DNA of 6,263 nucleotides, from positions 1-6,263 of the forward strand of contig JAEZAF010000099.1 in assembly GCA_023430545.1 (NCBI GenBank), in the 5' to 3' direction. The translations under genes were made by a program, and so were the position numbers. Of this stretch, positions 1-6,263 are shown piece after piece; position 1 is the first letter of the stretch, and each line of letters starts with the position of its first letter. Origin of the DNA: Chloroflexota bacterium (GTDB lineage Bacteria; Chloroflexota; Anaerolineae; Aggregatilineales; Phototrophicaceae). The notes below the pieces were generated by a model that worked only from the letters and a program-made list of their open reading frames with translations, did no database searches and had not been told where the DNA came from.

Positions 1-246
1 ATGCTGTGCGGCACACCGGTCGTGATGACTGACACGCCCGGCGGACGAGTCCCGGTGCAGAAGACGGGTATGGGGCGGCTCAGCCAGCGCGGGAATTACA
101 AATCAATGGGCGAAGAAATCGTCGCCGTGCTGGATAATCCCGACCAGTACCGCAAGAGCCGCGAAGAGATCGAGAGCGTGTTCTCCTTTAAGGAAACCGT
201 AGACCGCTATGAGCAGCTTTTCCTTCAGTATGCGGCAAAGCACTAG
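1..246 (+). CDS. GT4-type glycosyltransferase, C-terminal end (5' truncated by window)
   Basis: This is the last 81 residues of a glycosyltransferase, ending at TAG 244-246. The first residues, MLCGTPVV followed by TDTPGGRVPV and TGMGRL, match the end of the GT-B nucleotide-sugar-binding domain of GT4 enzymes. In that family an EAM-x-CGTPVV segment carries the second glutamate of the E-x7-E motif just before this point. The ATG at base 1 is therefore almost certainly internal, and the true start lies upstream. The rest (about residues 35-81) is the usual closing helical region, including a VFSFKETVDRYEQLF stretch like the final helix that packs back on the N-terminal domain. Such enzymes transfer a sugar from a nucleotide donor to a lipid-linked or glycan acceptor on the cytoplasmic face of the membrane. 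Donor and acceptor cannot be read from this fragment. The methyltransferase gene follows after 22 nt, which suggests one transcript. Confidence 0.85.
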   Translation: MLCGTPVVMTDTPGGRVPVQKTGMGRLSQRGNYKSMGEEIVAVLDNPDQYRKSREEIESVFSFKETVDRYEQLFLQYAAKH

Positions 247-268
247 CGGCGAAGGGCTAACAGACGAG

Positions 269-1189
269 ATGACTGAAAACACGGTACAGCAGACTTCAGC
301 CGCGCAGAAACCGGTCGTGGATCGCGCCCTGATCGCCCACATGACACGCAACGAAGCCGATATGGCCTTCAAGAAGCGCGTCGAGACAATTTTCGAGTGG
401 GTACAGCCGAAAACCGGCGACCTGATCCTCGATATGCCGTGCGGACGCGGCTTCTATCTCAACATGATGCGCTATGCCAGCGGCGCGACACTCGTCGGCG
501 CGGAACTGGATACTGAAGTCCTGTGGAAAGCCAAACGCAACGTGGGCCATCTGCCGGACCTGATGCTGAATCAGGCCAATATCTATGCGCTGCCCTATGC
601 TGACAACACGTTTGACGCTGTGATCCTGTCTGAGATTCTGGAACACATCGACGATGATGTGGCTGGATTAAAGGAAGCGCTGCGAGTGCTCAAGCCCGGT
701 GGGGTGGCCGCTATCACCGTGCCGAATGCCAATTATCCGTTCTGGTGGGACCCGATCAACAAGACGCTGGAAAAGCTGTTCGACACACACATCCAGCACG
801 GGCCGTTCGCCGGTCTTTGGGCCAATCATGTGAGGCTGTATACCCAGCGTCAACTGCGTGAGGCCGCGATTGCCTCCGGCTTTGAGATTGAAGAGGAACG
901 GGCTTTTACGCATCACAGCTTCCCGTTTATCCACAATCTGGTTTACGGCTTCGGGATGCCGCTGCTGGAATCCGGCCTGATGCCGAAGAAGATGGCGAAT
1001 GCCGCCGACCGCACGACCTTCGACCAGAACGACGGCAGCCTGCTGAATCCGATCAATCTGGGGCTGAAGGTGTTCAACTGGTTCGACCGACACAACGTGA
1101 TCAGCGAACCGCCGGGACGGACAACCGTCAATCTGGCGATCAAGTTACGCAAACCGCAGGTCGCAGATGAACCATCTGGTCGCAGATGA
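269..1189 (+). CDS. class I SAM-dependent methyltransferase (Methyltransf_11-like), 306 aa
   Basis: Start chosen at ATG 269. An in-frame ATG at 209 would overlap the preceding gene by 38 nt and add 20 unmotivated residues. A weak purine-rich AAGGG (252-256) lies 12 nt upstream of ATG 269, a long spacing. The Rossmann methyltransferase core is clear. Motif I is LILDMPCGRG at residues 52-61, with the acidic GAELD at the end of strand 2 (77-81). Next come LPYADNTFDAVILSEILEHI (108-127) and LKPGG (141-145) before the ITVPN strand (149-153). Residues about 154-306 form an extra aromatic-rich region (PFWWDP, HHSFPFIHNLVYGFGMPLLE) that probably shapes the substrate site. The substrate is unknown. 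With glycosyltransferases on both sides, a sugar or lipid-carrier methylation is plausible but inferred. The stop TGA (1187-1189) is created by a 19-bp tandem duplication. Without it the protein would end two codons after EPS, as D-G-stop, instead of G-R-R-stop. Confidence 0.93.
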   Translation: MTENTVQQTSAAQKPVVDRALIAHMTRNEADMAFKKRVETIFEWVQPKTGDLILDMPCGRGFYLNMMRYASGATLVGAELDTEVLWKAKRNVGHLPDLMLNQANIYALPYADNTFDAVILSEILEHIDDDVAGLKEALRVLKPGGVAAITVPNANYPFWWDPINKTLEKLFDTHIQHGPFAGLWANHVRLYTQRQLREAAIASGFEIEEERAFTHHSFPFIHNLVYGFGMPLLESGLMPKKMANAADRTTFDQNDGSLLNPINLGLKVFNWFDRHNVISEPPGRTTVNLAIKLRKPQVADEPSGRR

Positions 1190-1196
1190 ACCATCT
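1159..1196. repeat. perfect 19-bp tandem duplication spanning a stop codon
   Basis: The 19-bp unit GGTCGCAGATGAACCATCT occurs twice back to back (1159-1177 and 1178-1196). Because 19 is not a multiple of 3, the second copy is read in a shifted frame and supplies the TGA (1187-1189) that ends the methyltransferase. Each unit contains a small dyad, AGATG-AAC-CATCT. Removing one copy keeps the reading frame through GAC GGA TAA (1197-1205), so the ancestral stop was probably that TAA. Confidence 0.95.
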
Positions 1197-1262
1197 GACG
1201 GATAAAACCTGCTAAACTGAACTTTTTATCGGGGCGAAGCTGACAGGCTGTACTTTAGACGC

Positions 1263-3929
1263 ATGACCGAGAGTCCATACGATCCCCAGAGCGACAACGA
1301 GATGGCCGACCACGCGGATAACCACACGGGTTATCAGGCTGACGATGTGCCGGTGACAGGCGGCCCTTCGGTGAACGATCCATCACAGGATGCTTCATCA
1401 ACGGAAAATCTGTGGCAGGAAGAGACAGCACCACCGGGGGAACCGGAAGCATCGATGCTGGTGCCGGATTTCCCGCTGCGCCGGGGGATGACTCAGCGGG
1501 AATTTGAAAACCTGACGCTGGCCGAGATGCTGGGGCTAATGCGCCGTAAACCGCTGACGACGCTGCGTGCCGTTCGTGGTGTGGCATTACAGAAGCGGGC
1601 CGGAAGCGCCAGCAGTTCACGTACACTGACGATTGGCGGCCTCCCCGCATCCACCGCGACCAGCGGCCCTCAGCGATCCTCAACGACACGGCCCGATTTC
1701 TACCTCGACAGTCGTACACTGCTGGCACTCGGCCTGCTGCTGGCAGCGATAGCGCTGGCATGGTGGGGCAATCGGGCCGTGACTGCTGGCGCGGTGAGCA
1801 GCTTCGGACTGGCCGATACGTCTGTTGACGCCGGTCTGCTGTTCTGGATTAGCGCACTGGTGCTGGCTGTGCTCGCGCAGCTTATCGGCGGCATTCGCTC
1901 CAAACAACCGACACTGGCTGGTGAGGCTCAGACCGAGGTCGAACCGCTGCGACTGCGACTGCTGCCGGTGGTGATCCTGCTGACCGCCGGAGCTTACTTT
2001 TTCAATGGTGATAACCGCTTCAGTCTGCCGGGGGTCGTGGCATGGATCGGCAGCATCATCGCGGTGATCGTGCTGTTCGCCCCACGCTTTGATCTTTTCG
2101 CCGCGCTGTCCCGCACATGGCGCACCGTGACTGGCTTCCCCCACCGTGAAACAGGGACATTTGTCCTCTTACTGCTGATTATTGGGCTTGGGGCTTTTGT
2201 GCGCCTTCAGTATCTCGACATCTCACCGCCGGAGATGACCAGCGACCATGTCGAGAAGCTGCTGGATGCGCAGCAAGTCGCGCAGGGCGAATACCGTGTT
2301 TTCATGGAGCAGAACGGCGGGCGTGAGAGTGCGCAGTTCTATCTGCTGGCGCTGCTGGACAAGCTCCCCGGTATCACGCTGGATTTCATGGCGCTCAAGA
2401 TTCTGGCCGTGCTGGAAGCGCTGATCACGATCCCGATCTTCTGGTGGCTCGGACGTGAATGGATCGGCCCACGTGACCAGCGGCTCGGCAATCTCTTCGG
2501 ACTCACACTGGCGCTGGTACTGGCACTGGCTTACTGGCATCAGGAACTCTCGCGGATCGCGCTGCGCATTGTGCTGACACCGCTGGTCGGCAGTCTGCTG
2601 CTGATTTATCTGGTGCGCATGATGCGTTTTAACCACCGCGCCGATTACATCAAAGCGGGGATGGTGCTGGGGTTCGGACTGTACACCTATCAGGCCGTGC
2701 GCATGATGCCGCTGCTGGTAATTGCAGCAGTTGTGATCGCGGTCCTGTTCAACGTCCGTCACTGGCGGACAATGCGCAGCTATGCGCTCAATTTCGTGGT
2801 ACTGGTGGCCGTTTCCTTTGTGATCTTCATGCCGCTGTTCCGGTATTCCGTTCAGTATCCGCAGTTTTTCTGGAGCCGTACCAGCGGACGACTGCTCGGT
2901 CCCGAACAGATCGAACGCATCAATGAGGTCGGTCAGGTGGTGCTGGAAACGCCGACGCTCAATGACCGTCTGACAGCGATGAGCGAAAACCTCAGCCAGT
3001 TGGCCGAAAATATGGTCAACGCACTGCTGATGTTCAACTATCGCGGCGATGTGATCTATCTCCACAATGTGCCGGATTATCCCCATCTTGATCCGCTGCT
3101 TGGAGCGCTGCTGATCGTCGGCGTCGGCGGGTGGCTGGTGTGGATGGTACGCCGACGCGACCCTGCCGACTGGCTGCTGCTGCCCGGTATCCTGATTCTA
3201 CTCCTGCCGACGGCGCTGTCGATTGCGCTGCCGAGAGAGAACCCCAGCGCGACCCGTGCCAGTGGTGCGCTGCCACTGGTGATGATCCTTGTCGCATTCG
3301 GCGCAGTGACGCTGCTGCTGGTGGTGCATCGACTGATCCCCAACCGCCGCGTTCTGCTGCGTCAGGCCGTCACCGGCGTCATGGCGCTGCTGCTGATCGT
3401 CGGCGCATATGGTTATACGTCATGGGTTTTCGCTGAGCCGTACCGCGAGATCTATTTCCAGTCATGGCATCCGATCAGCACGGGAGGACGGATTATGCGC
3501 GGCTTTGCCGAAAGCGGCGGCGCATATGGAAATGCCTTCATCCTGCGCTTTGATTTCTGGTGGGATTATCGTGCGGTTGCAATTGAAGCCGGTCTGCCAC
3601 CGGGAACCTGGACCAACGGCGACATGCCGGTGGATCAGGTCCCCAAACGCATGGCGGACTCGTGGACCGGTCAGAATGTCTACCCGCTGAGGGCGGATCG
3701 CGATCTGCTGTTCTTCTATCACCGCGATGATGCGGCAGCCGAAGAACAGTTCCGCCAATGGTTCCCGCAGGGTTACTCGACGTATGTCGAAGTCACGCTG
3801 CCGCCGGTTGATCCCGCCGATGGCGAAGGCAACCCCTACCCGGACAAGGACTTCAAATATTATCGCGTCCCCGCACTGGGCGAAAATGCCCTGACGGAGT
3901 TCCTGCTGACGTACAATGTCGAAGGATAG
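1263..3929 (+). CDS. polytopic GT-C (GT39/ArnT-like) glycosyltransferase, 888 aa
   Basis: This is a large integral membrane glycosyltransferase of the GT-C fold, expected to transfer a sugar from a polyprenyl-phosphate donor on the outer face of the membrane. Residues 1-72 are acidic and hydrophilic with no Lys or Arg. Residues 73-145 are basic and include a probable amphipathic segment (about 80-110, with LAEMLGLMRRKPLTTLRAV). About 14 hydrophobic segments follow, starting near residues 152-170, 190-208, 232-247, 256-273 and 297-315. The loop after the segment at 297-315 carries PPEMTSDHVEKLLD (322-335). Its D328 is the best candidate for the catalytic/metal acidic residue of the GT-C first loop. 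A second conserved-looking element, PRENPSATRASGALP (657-671), precedes a late membrane segment. Residues about 720-888 form a soluble, presumably extracytoplasmic tail. The protein has no cysteine. No good ribosome site precedes ATG 1263; ATG 1302 (residue 14) is a possible alternative start. Sugar and acceptor are unknown. Confidence 0.9.
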   Translation: MTESPYDPQSDNEMADHADNHTGYQADDVPVTGGPSVNDPSQDASSTENLWQEETAPPGEPEASMLVPDFPLRRGMTQREFENLTLAEMLGLMRRKPLTTLRAVRGVALQKRAGSASSSRTLTIGGLPASTATSGPQRSSTTRPDFYLDSRTLLALGLLLAAIALAWWGNRAVTAGAVSSFGLADTSVDAGLLFWISALVLAVLAQLIGGIRSKQPTLAGEAQTEVEPLRLRLLPVVILLTAGAYFFNGDNRFSLPGVVAWIGSIIAVIVLFAPRFDLFAALSRTWRTVTGFPHRETGTFVLLLLIIGLGAFVRLQYLDISPPEMTSDHVEKLLDAQQVAQGEYRVFMEQNGGRESAQFYLLALLDKLPGITLDFMALKILAVLEALITIPIFWWLGREWIGPRDQRLGNLFGLTLALVLALAYWHQELSRIALRIVLTPLVGSLLLIYLVRMMRFNHRADYIKAGMVLGFGLYTYQAVRMMPLLVIAAVVIAVLFNVRHWRTMRSYALNFVVLVAVSFVIFMPLFRYSVQYPQFFWSRTSGRLLGPEQIERINEVGQVVLETPTLNDRLTAMSENLSQLAENMVNALLMFNYRGDVIYLHNVPDYPHLDPLLGALLIVGVGGWLVWMVRRRDPADWLLLPGILILLLPTALSIALPRENPSATRASGALPLVMILVAFGAVTLLLVVHRLIPNRRVLLRQAVTGVMALLLIVGAYGYTSWVFAEPYREIYFQSWHPISTGGRIMRGFAESGGAYGNAFILRFDFWWDYRAVAIEAGLPPGTWTNGDMPVDQVPKRMADSWTGQNVYPLRADRDLLFFYHRDDAAAEEQFRQWFPQGYSTYVEVTLPPVDPADGEGNPYPDKDFKYYRVPALGENALTEFLLTYNVEG

Positions 3930-3955
3930 TGTCAGTGGGGAAAGCACCGGGCATG

Positions 3956-4007
3956 GGGTGTATATGGGATAAGTCAGTCTTACAGACTGCTATGACATCA
4001 TGCACCC
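3956..4007 (+). other. stem-loop 1 in intergenic region (two-tier hairpin)
   Basis: An outer 8-pair stem joins GGGTGTAT (3956-3963) and ATGCACCC (4000-4007), with one G-U pair. It encloses a perfect 6-bp hairpin, CAGTCT-TAC-AGACTG (3975-3989). It begins 26 nt after the stop of the upstream gene. No T-run follows (AATTCACTG), so it is not a canonical intrinsic terminator. It could act as a 3'-end stabiliser or as part of a structured leader. Seen by eye only; no folding energy was computed. Confidence 0.45.
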
Positions 4008-4022
4008 AATTCACTGTAAATC

Positions 4023-4065
4023 TGATCGTATCCCGCCGGACAGTTCATGTCTGCGGGGTACGTCA
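4023..4065 (+). other. stem-loop 2, long bulged hairpin in intergenic region
   Basis: Arms CGTATCCCGC (4027-4036) and GCGGGGTACG (4053-4062) pair over 10 positions with one G-U. The inner part continues as GACA (4039-4042) with TGTC (4048-4051) around a 5-nt loop, plus a possible G4038-T4052 wobble and a bulged C4037. Three further pairs outside (TGA 4023-4025 with TCA 4063-4065) leave T4026 bulged. About 18 pairs in 43 nt is the strongest dyad I found in the window. No T-tract follows. It may be a structured RNA element, a repeat-family (REP-like) unit or a protein site; the sequence alone does not decide. Confidence 0.6.
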
Positions 4066-4072
4066 TTCTGTA

Positions 4073-4086
4073 AACCATCAACCATC
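4073..4086 (+). repeat. tandem heptamer AACCATC x2
   Basis: AACCATC is repeated directly twice (4073-4079 and 4080-4086), between stem-loops 2 and 3. The second copy extends to AACCATCTG (4080-4088). That 9-mer also appears twice in the 19-bp duplication at 1170-1178 and 1189-1197. This may be chance. No function can be assigned. Confidence 0.6.
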
Positions 4087-4094
4087 TGTGTACC

Positions 4095-4119
4095 CGTCGG
4101 TGATGCACGTCACCTGACG
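4095..4119 (+). promoter_or_regulatory. stem-loop 3 / CRP-FNR-like dyad upstream of second GT-C gene
   Basis: GTGA (4100-4103), six bases, then TCAC (4110-4113) is an exact match to the core half-sites of CRP/FNR-family operators. The dyad extends to GGTGA/TCACC and, past a bulged T4115, to CGTC (4095-4098) with GACG (4116-4119). It could therefore also fold as a stem of 9 Watson-Crick pairs plus a possible T-G wobble next to the loop. Its centre lies about 46 nt before the ATG at 4153. I cannot identify a convincing -35/-10 pair beside it, so operator function is a hypothesis. Confidence 0.4.
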
Positions 4120-4152
4120 ACAGTCAGCAGCCTTTACAGGGTTTGATAAACG

Positions 4153-6263
4153 ATGCAAGAAACGTTTCCGTCATCTGATGCGCCCCATTCACCAGCACCG
4201 GTCAACTATCTTCCCGTGCGGAAGCCCCGGCGCACGATCGCGCTGCCACGCTCACGCAGTGATGTGCTGGTCGCGGTCCTGCTGCTGCTGACACTGGCGC
4301 TGGCCGCATATTTCCGCTATCAGGGCAACAACTGGGATGACTACATCCGCTTTCACCCCGACGAGCGCTTTTTTACGGGTGAGGTCGCCAGCGGTATCAA
4401 CACCGGCATTCTCAGGTTCACACCATTCGAACTCGACGCCGAACAGCGTGCTGCCTGTATGGCACGCTATCCTGAAAGTAATGGGGTAGGCGGCTATTTC
4501 GATGCCCGCTGCTCTGACATGAACCCGCATAACATCGGCAAGGGTGATTTCGTCTACGGGACGCTGCCGGTCTTCACCCTGCGCTGGACGGCGGAACTGC
4601 TCAACCAGATCACGGGCACGAACGAATGGACTGGTTACAACTCGATTCAACTGGTCGGGCGGGCGCTCTCCGCGACGTATGACCTGCTGGTGGTGCTGAT
4701 CGTCTTCTTCACCGGCCTGAAACTGCATAACAAGTGGGTCGGCCTGCTGGCGGCGGTGCTGTACGCCGGGGCGGTGCTGCCGATTCAGATCGCGCACTTC
4801 GGCACAGCGGACGCCATGACGACGCTGTGGGTGGCGCTGACGCTGCTGTTCTCCGCCCGTATCCTGAAGGACGGCGGCCCGCTGGATTACGTACTGGCAG
4901 GGCTGGCCTTCGGTGCATCACTTGCCAGCCGCATCAATGTCGCGCCGCTGGTGGTCGTGATCATCTTCGCCGCTGGTATCCGGATGCTGCCGTTTTTCGA
5001 TCAGCGTCTGCTGTGGCCGGAACGTAACCGTGCGCTTGCGCGGCACTTCGGCGGACTGGTCATGGCTGGCGTCCTGACGATCCTGACCTTCCGTGTTTTC
5101 AATCCCTACGCCTTTATCGGCCCCGGCTTCTTCGGCCTGAGCATCAACGAGAACTGGCTTCAGGACCTCGGTGTCGCGCGTATGCTGACCAGCCCGGTCT
5201 ATGATGGTCCACCGGCATGGCAGTGGATTGGCCGCCCCGCGTACTGGTTTGCATGGTGGAACATGGTGATGTGGGGCATGGGGCTGGCCTTCGGTCTCAC
5301 CGGATGGTTTGCGTGGCTCTGGTCCGGCCTGCAGTTGATCCGTGCACGTGGCGACGGTGTCCGCAACGGTTTCCTTTTCCTTTGGATTCTGGTGTATTTC
5401 GGTTGGGTCGGTGGCAATCACGTGATGTCGATGCGCTACTATCTGCCGCTGTACCCGGCTTTTGCCATCCTGAGCGCGTGGCTGCTGCTGGAACTGATCA
5501 AACGCGCTTCGGTCTATGTCCGTGAGCACAACGGCAAGGGCAGCCTGCGCCGAACACTGGCCGTCGGCCTTGCCGTGCTGGTGCCCTCGCTGACGCTGCT
5601 GTGGGCCGGGATGTTCACCAACATCTACCGCCACATGGCGACCTTCACGCAGGCCTCGCACTGGGTCTGGGAAAATATCCCCGGCGACTTTTCGATGAAG
5701 ATCGACGGCACCGAACCGGGATTGGAACCCGACAGCGTGCCGCTGATCAACATCGCCTTCTGGAACAGCGGCGGCCTGCGGAACGATATGCAGACCAAAG
5801 CGACGCGGCTGTCTCCGGGTATCCCGCAGAGCCACACCTTTACCGCACCGGCTACCGGCACGATCAGCAGTATTTATGCGCCGCGCATCGGCTCCACCGA
5901 TCCCGCCGGGACACAGGCTTCGATCCAGATCACCATTCAGGATGCCGCGAACGAGGCTGTCCTGAGCGAAAATGTACTGACGGATAACTTCCCGTATCGT
6001 GATCAGCAGATCGGTGATCCCTATACCATCTCACTCACACCGCCGCTTCAGGTTGAAGCAGGGAAGGCGTATCGCTTTACAGCACAGTTACTGACACCGC
6101 AGAGCGTGCTGGTCGGCGGCTCGATCATGGCACGGGATGGCGACTGGGAAGAGGTGCTGCCCGCTAAAGTCTGCACCCTGCCGTATGACATGACCCTTAA
6201 GGATGATCCGCCGTCAGGCCTGTTCAGCCCGCAGGAATGCGAAGGTCGCAGCGCACTGGAAAC
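4153..6263 (+). CDS. GT-C (GT39/PMT_2-like) glycosyltransferase, 703 codons seen, 3' end beyond window
   Basis: The reading frame opens at ATG 4153, just after an in-frame TAA (4147-4149), and I translated it through to the last base without meeting a stop. The only ribosome-site candidate is AGGG (4138-4141), 11 nt upstream and weak. A short basic N-terminus leads into membrane segment 1 (about residues 38-56). The first outer loop holds FHPDERFF (67-74); D70 and E71 are the likely acidic catalytic/metal residues typical of GT-C enzymes that use polyprenyl-phosphate sugars. FVYGTLPVF (133-141) and HFGTADAM (215-222) are further family-like elements. About nine or ten more hydrophobic segments run to about residue 488. 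A long extracytoplasmic tail begins near 497 (HWVWENIPGDF). It continues from about 550 as a beta-rich stretch of T/S-rich strands of unknown role. Exactly four cysteines occur: C102/C120 in the first loop and C674/C696 in the tail. Substrate unknown. Confidence 0.92.
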   Translation, partial: MQETFPSSDAPHSPAPVNYLPVRKPRRTIALPRSRSDVLVAVLLLLTLALAAYFRYQGNNWDDYIRFHPDERFFTGEVASGINTGILRFTPFELDAEQRAACMARYPESNGVGGYFDARCSDMNPHNIGKGDFVYGTLPVFTLRWTAELLNQITGTNEWTGYNSIQLVGRALSATYDLLVVLIVFFTGLKLHNKWVGLLAAVLYAGAVLPIQIAHFGTADAMTTLWVALTLLFSARILKDGGPLDYVLAGLAFGASLASRINVAPLVVVIIFAAGIRMLPFFDQRLLWPERNRALARHFGGLVMAGVLTILTFRVFNPYAFIGPGFFGLSINENWLQDLGVARMLTSPVYDGPPAWQWIGRPAYWFAWWNMVMWGMGLAFGLTGWFAWLWSGLQLIRARGDGVRNGFLFLWILVYFGWVGGNHVMSMRYYLPLYPAFAILSAWLLLELIKRASVYVREHNGKGSLRRTLAVGLAVLVPSLTLLWAGMFTNIYRHMATFTQASHWVWENIPGDFSMKIDGTEPGLEPDSVPLINIAFWNSGGLRNDMQTKATRLSPGIPQSHTFTAPATGTISSIYAPRIGSTDPAGTQASIQITIQDAANEAVLSENVLTDNFPYRDQQIGDPYTISLTPPLQVEAGKAYRFTAQLLTPQSVLVGGSIMARDGDWEEVLPAKVCTLPYDMTLKDDPPSGLFSPQECEGRSALE

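Noticed and set aside
209..268. Upstream ATG 209 as the methyltransferase start
   Set aside because: It would overlap the GT4 gene by 38 nt and add 20 residues unrelated to the fold. ATG 269 lies just after the preceding gene.
1201..1230. Inverted repeat GATAAAA (1201-1207) and TTTTATC (1224-1230) with a run of T, considered as a terminator
   Set aside because: The stem is all A-T except one pair, the loop is 16 nt, and the T-run lies inside the stem rather than after it. It is unlikely to terminate, and the downstream gene is close and co-oriented.
2223..3086. 287-codon frame on the - strand
   Set aside because: It is antisense to the 888-residue GT-C gene and rich in His/Gln/Asp/Arg, with no domain. 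It is a shadow of the membrane-protein codons.
3929..4117. 62-codon + strand frame starting with GTG that overlaps the upstream stop by 1 nt
   Set aside because: It has no recognisable domain or hydrophobic pattern, no ribosome site, and runs through stem-loops 1 and 2. Non-coding structure explains the region better.
3930..4152. tRNA, small RNA gene or CRISPR repeats in the spacer
   Set aside because: No cloverleaf with a TTCGA-type T-loop and no regularly spaced repeats are visible. Only separate hairpins and a tandem heptamer are present.
4918..5835. 305-codon frame on the - strand
   Set aside because: It lies entirely antisense to the second GT-C gene, whose + frame is continuous and carries family motifs. 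Its His/Gln/Arg-rich composition is typical of a reverse-strand shadow.

Overview
The window reads as a stretch of a surface-glycan assembly locus, with four genes all on the + strand. It probably comes from a moderately GC-rich bacterium. The gene style suggests Chloroflexota (Anaerolineae-like): long GT-C glycosyltransferases with large soluble tails, next to a GT4 enzyme and a class I methyltransferase. This assignment rests on recalled family resemblance, not on a marker gene, so it is tentative.

Layout. Bases 1-246 are the C-terminal end of a GT4-type cytoplasmic glycosyltransferase whose start lies upstream of the window. After a 22-nt gap comes a SAM-dependent methyltransferase (269-1189). 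Its stop codon lies inside a perfect 19-bp tandem duplication. A 73-nt gap leads to an 888-residue multi-pass GT-C type glycosyltransferase (1263-3929) with a strongly charge-segregated cytoplasmic N-terminus. A 223-nt intergenic region (3930-4152) holds three hairpin-forming sequences, one of which is also a perfect GTGA-N6-TCAC dyad (CRP/FNR-like core). The last gene is a second GT-C glycosyltransferase. It starts at 4153 and is open to the window edge (703 codons, no stop), with an HPDE first-loop motif and a large, probably beta-rich extracytoplasmic tail.

How the genes may work together (inference). GT4 enzymes build glycans on the cytoplasmic face from nucleotide sugars. GT-C enzymes act on the outer face using polyprenyl-phosphate-linked sugars. 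The methyltransferase could modify a sugar or the lipid carrier. The set therefore fits assembly and decoration of an exported glycan or glycoprotein. The short gaps in the first three genes suggest co-transcription, while the structured 223-nt spacer suggests that the last gene may have its own control.

I saw no RNA gene, CRISPR array, insertion sequence or phage gene. No complete, undescribed system is evident. The most checkable oddities are the stop-codon duplication, the structured intergenic region, and the paired-cysteine pattern of the last gene.
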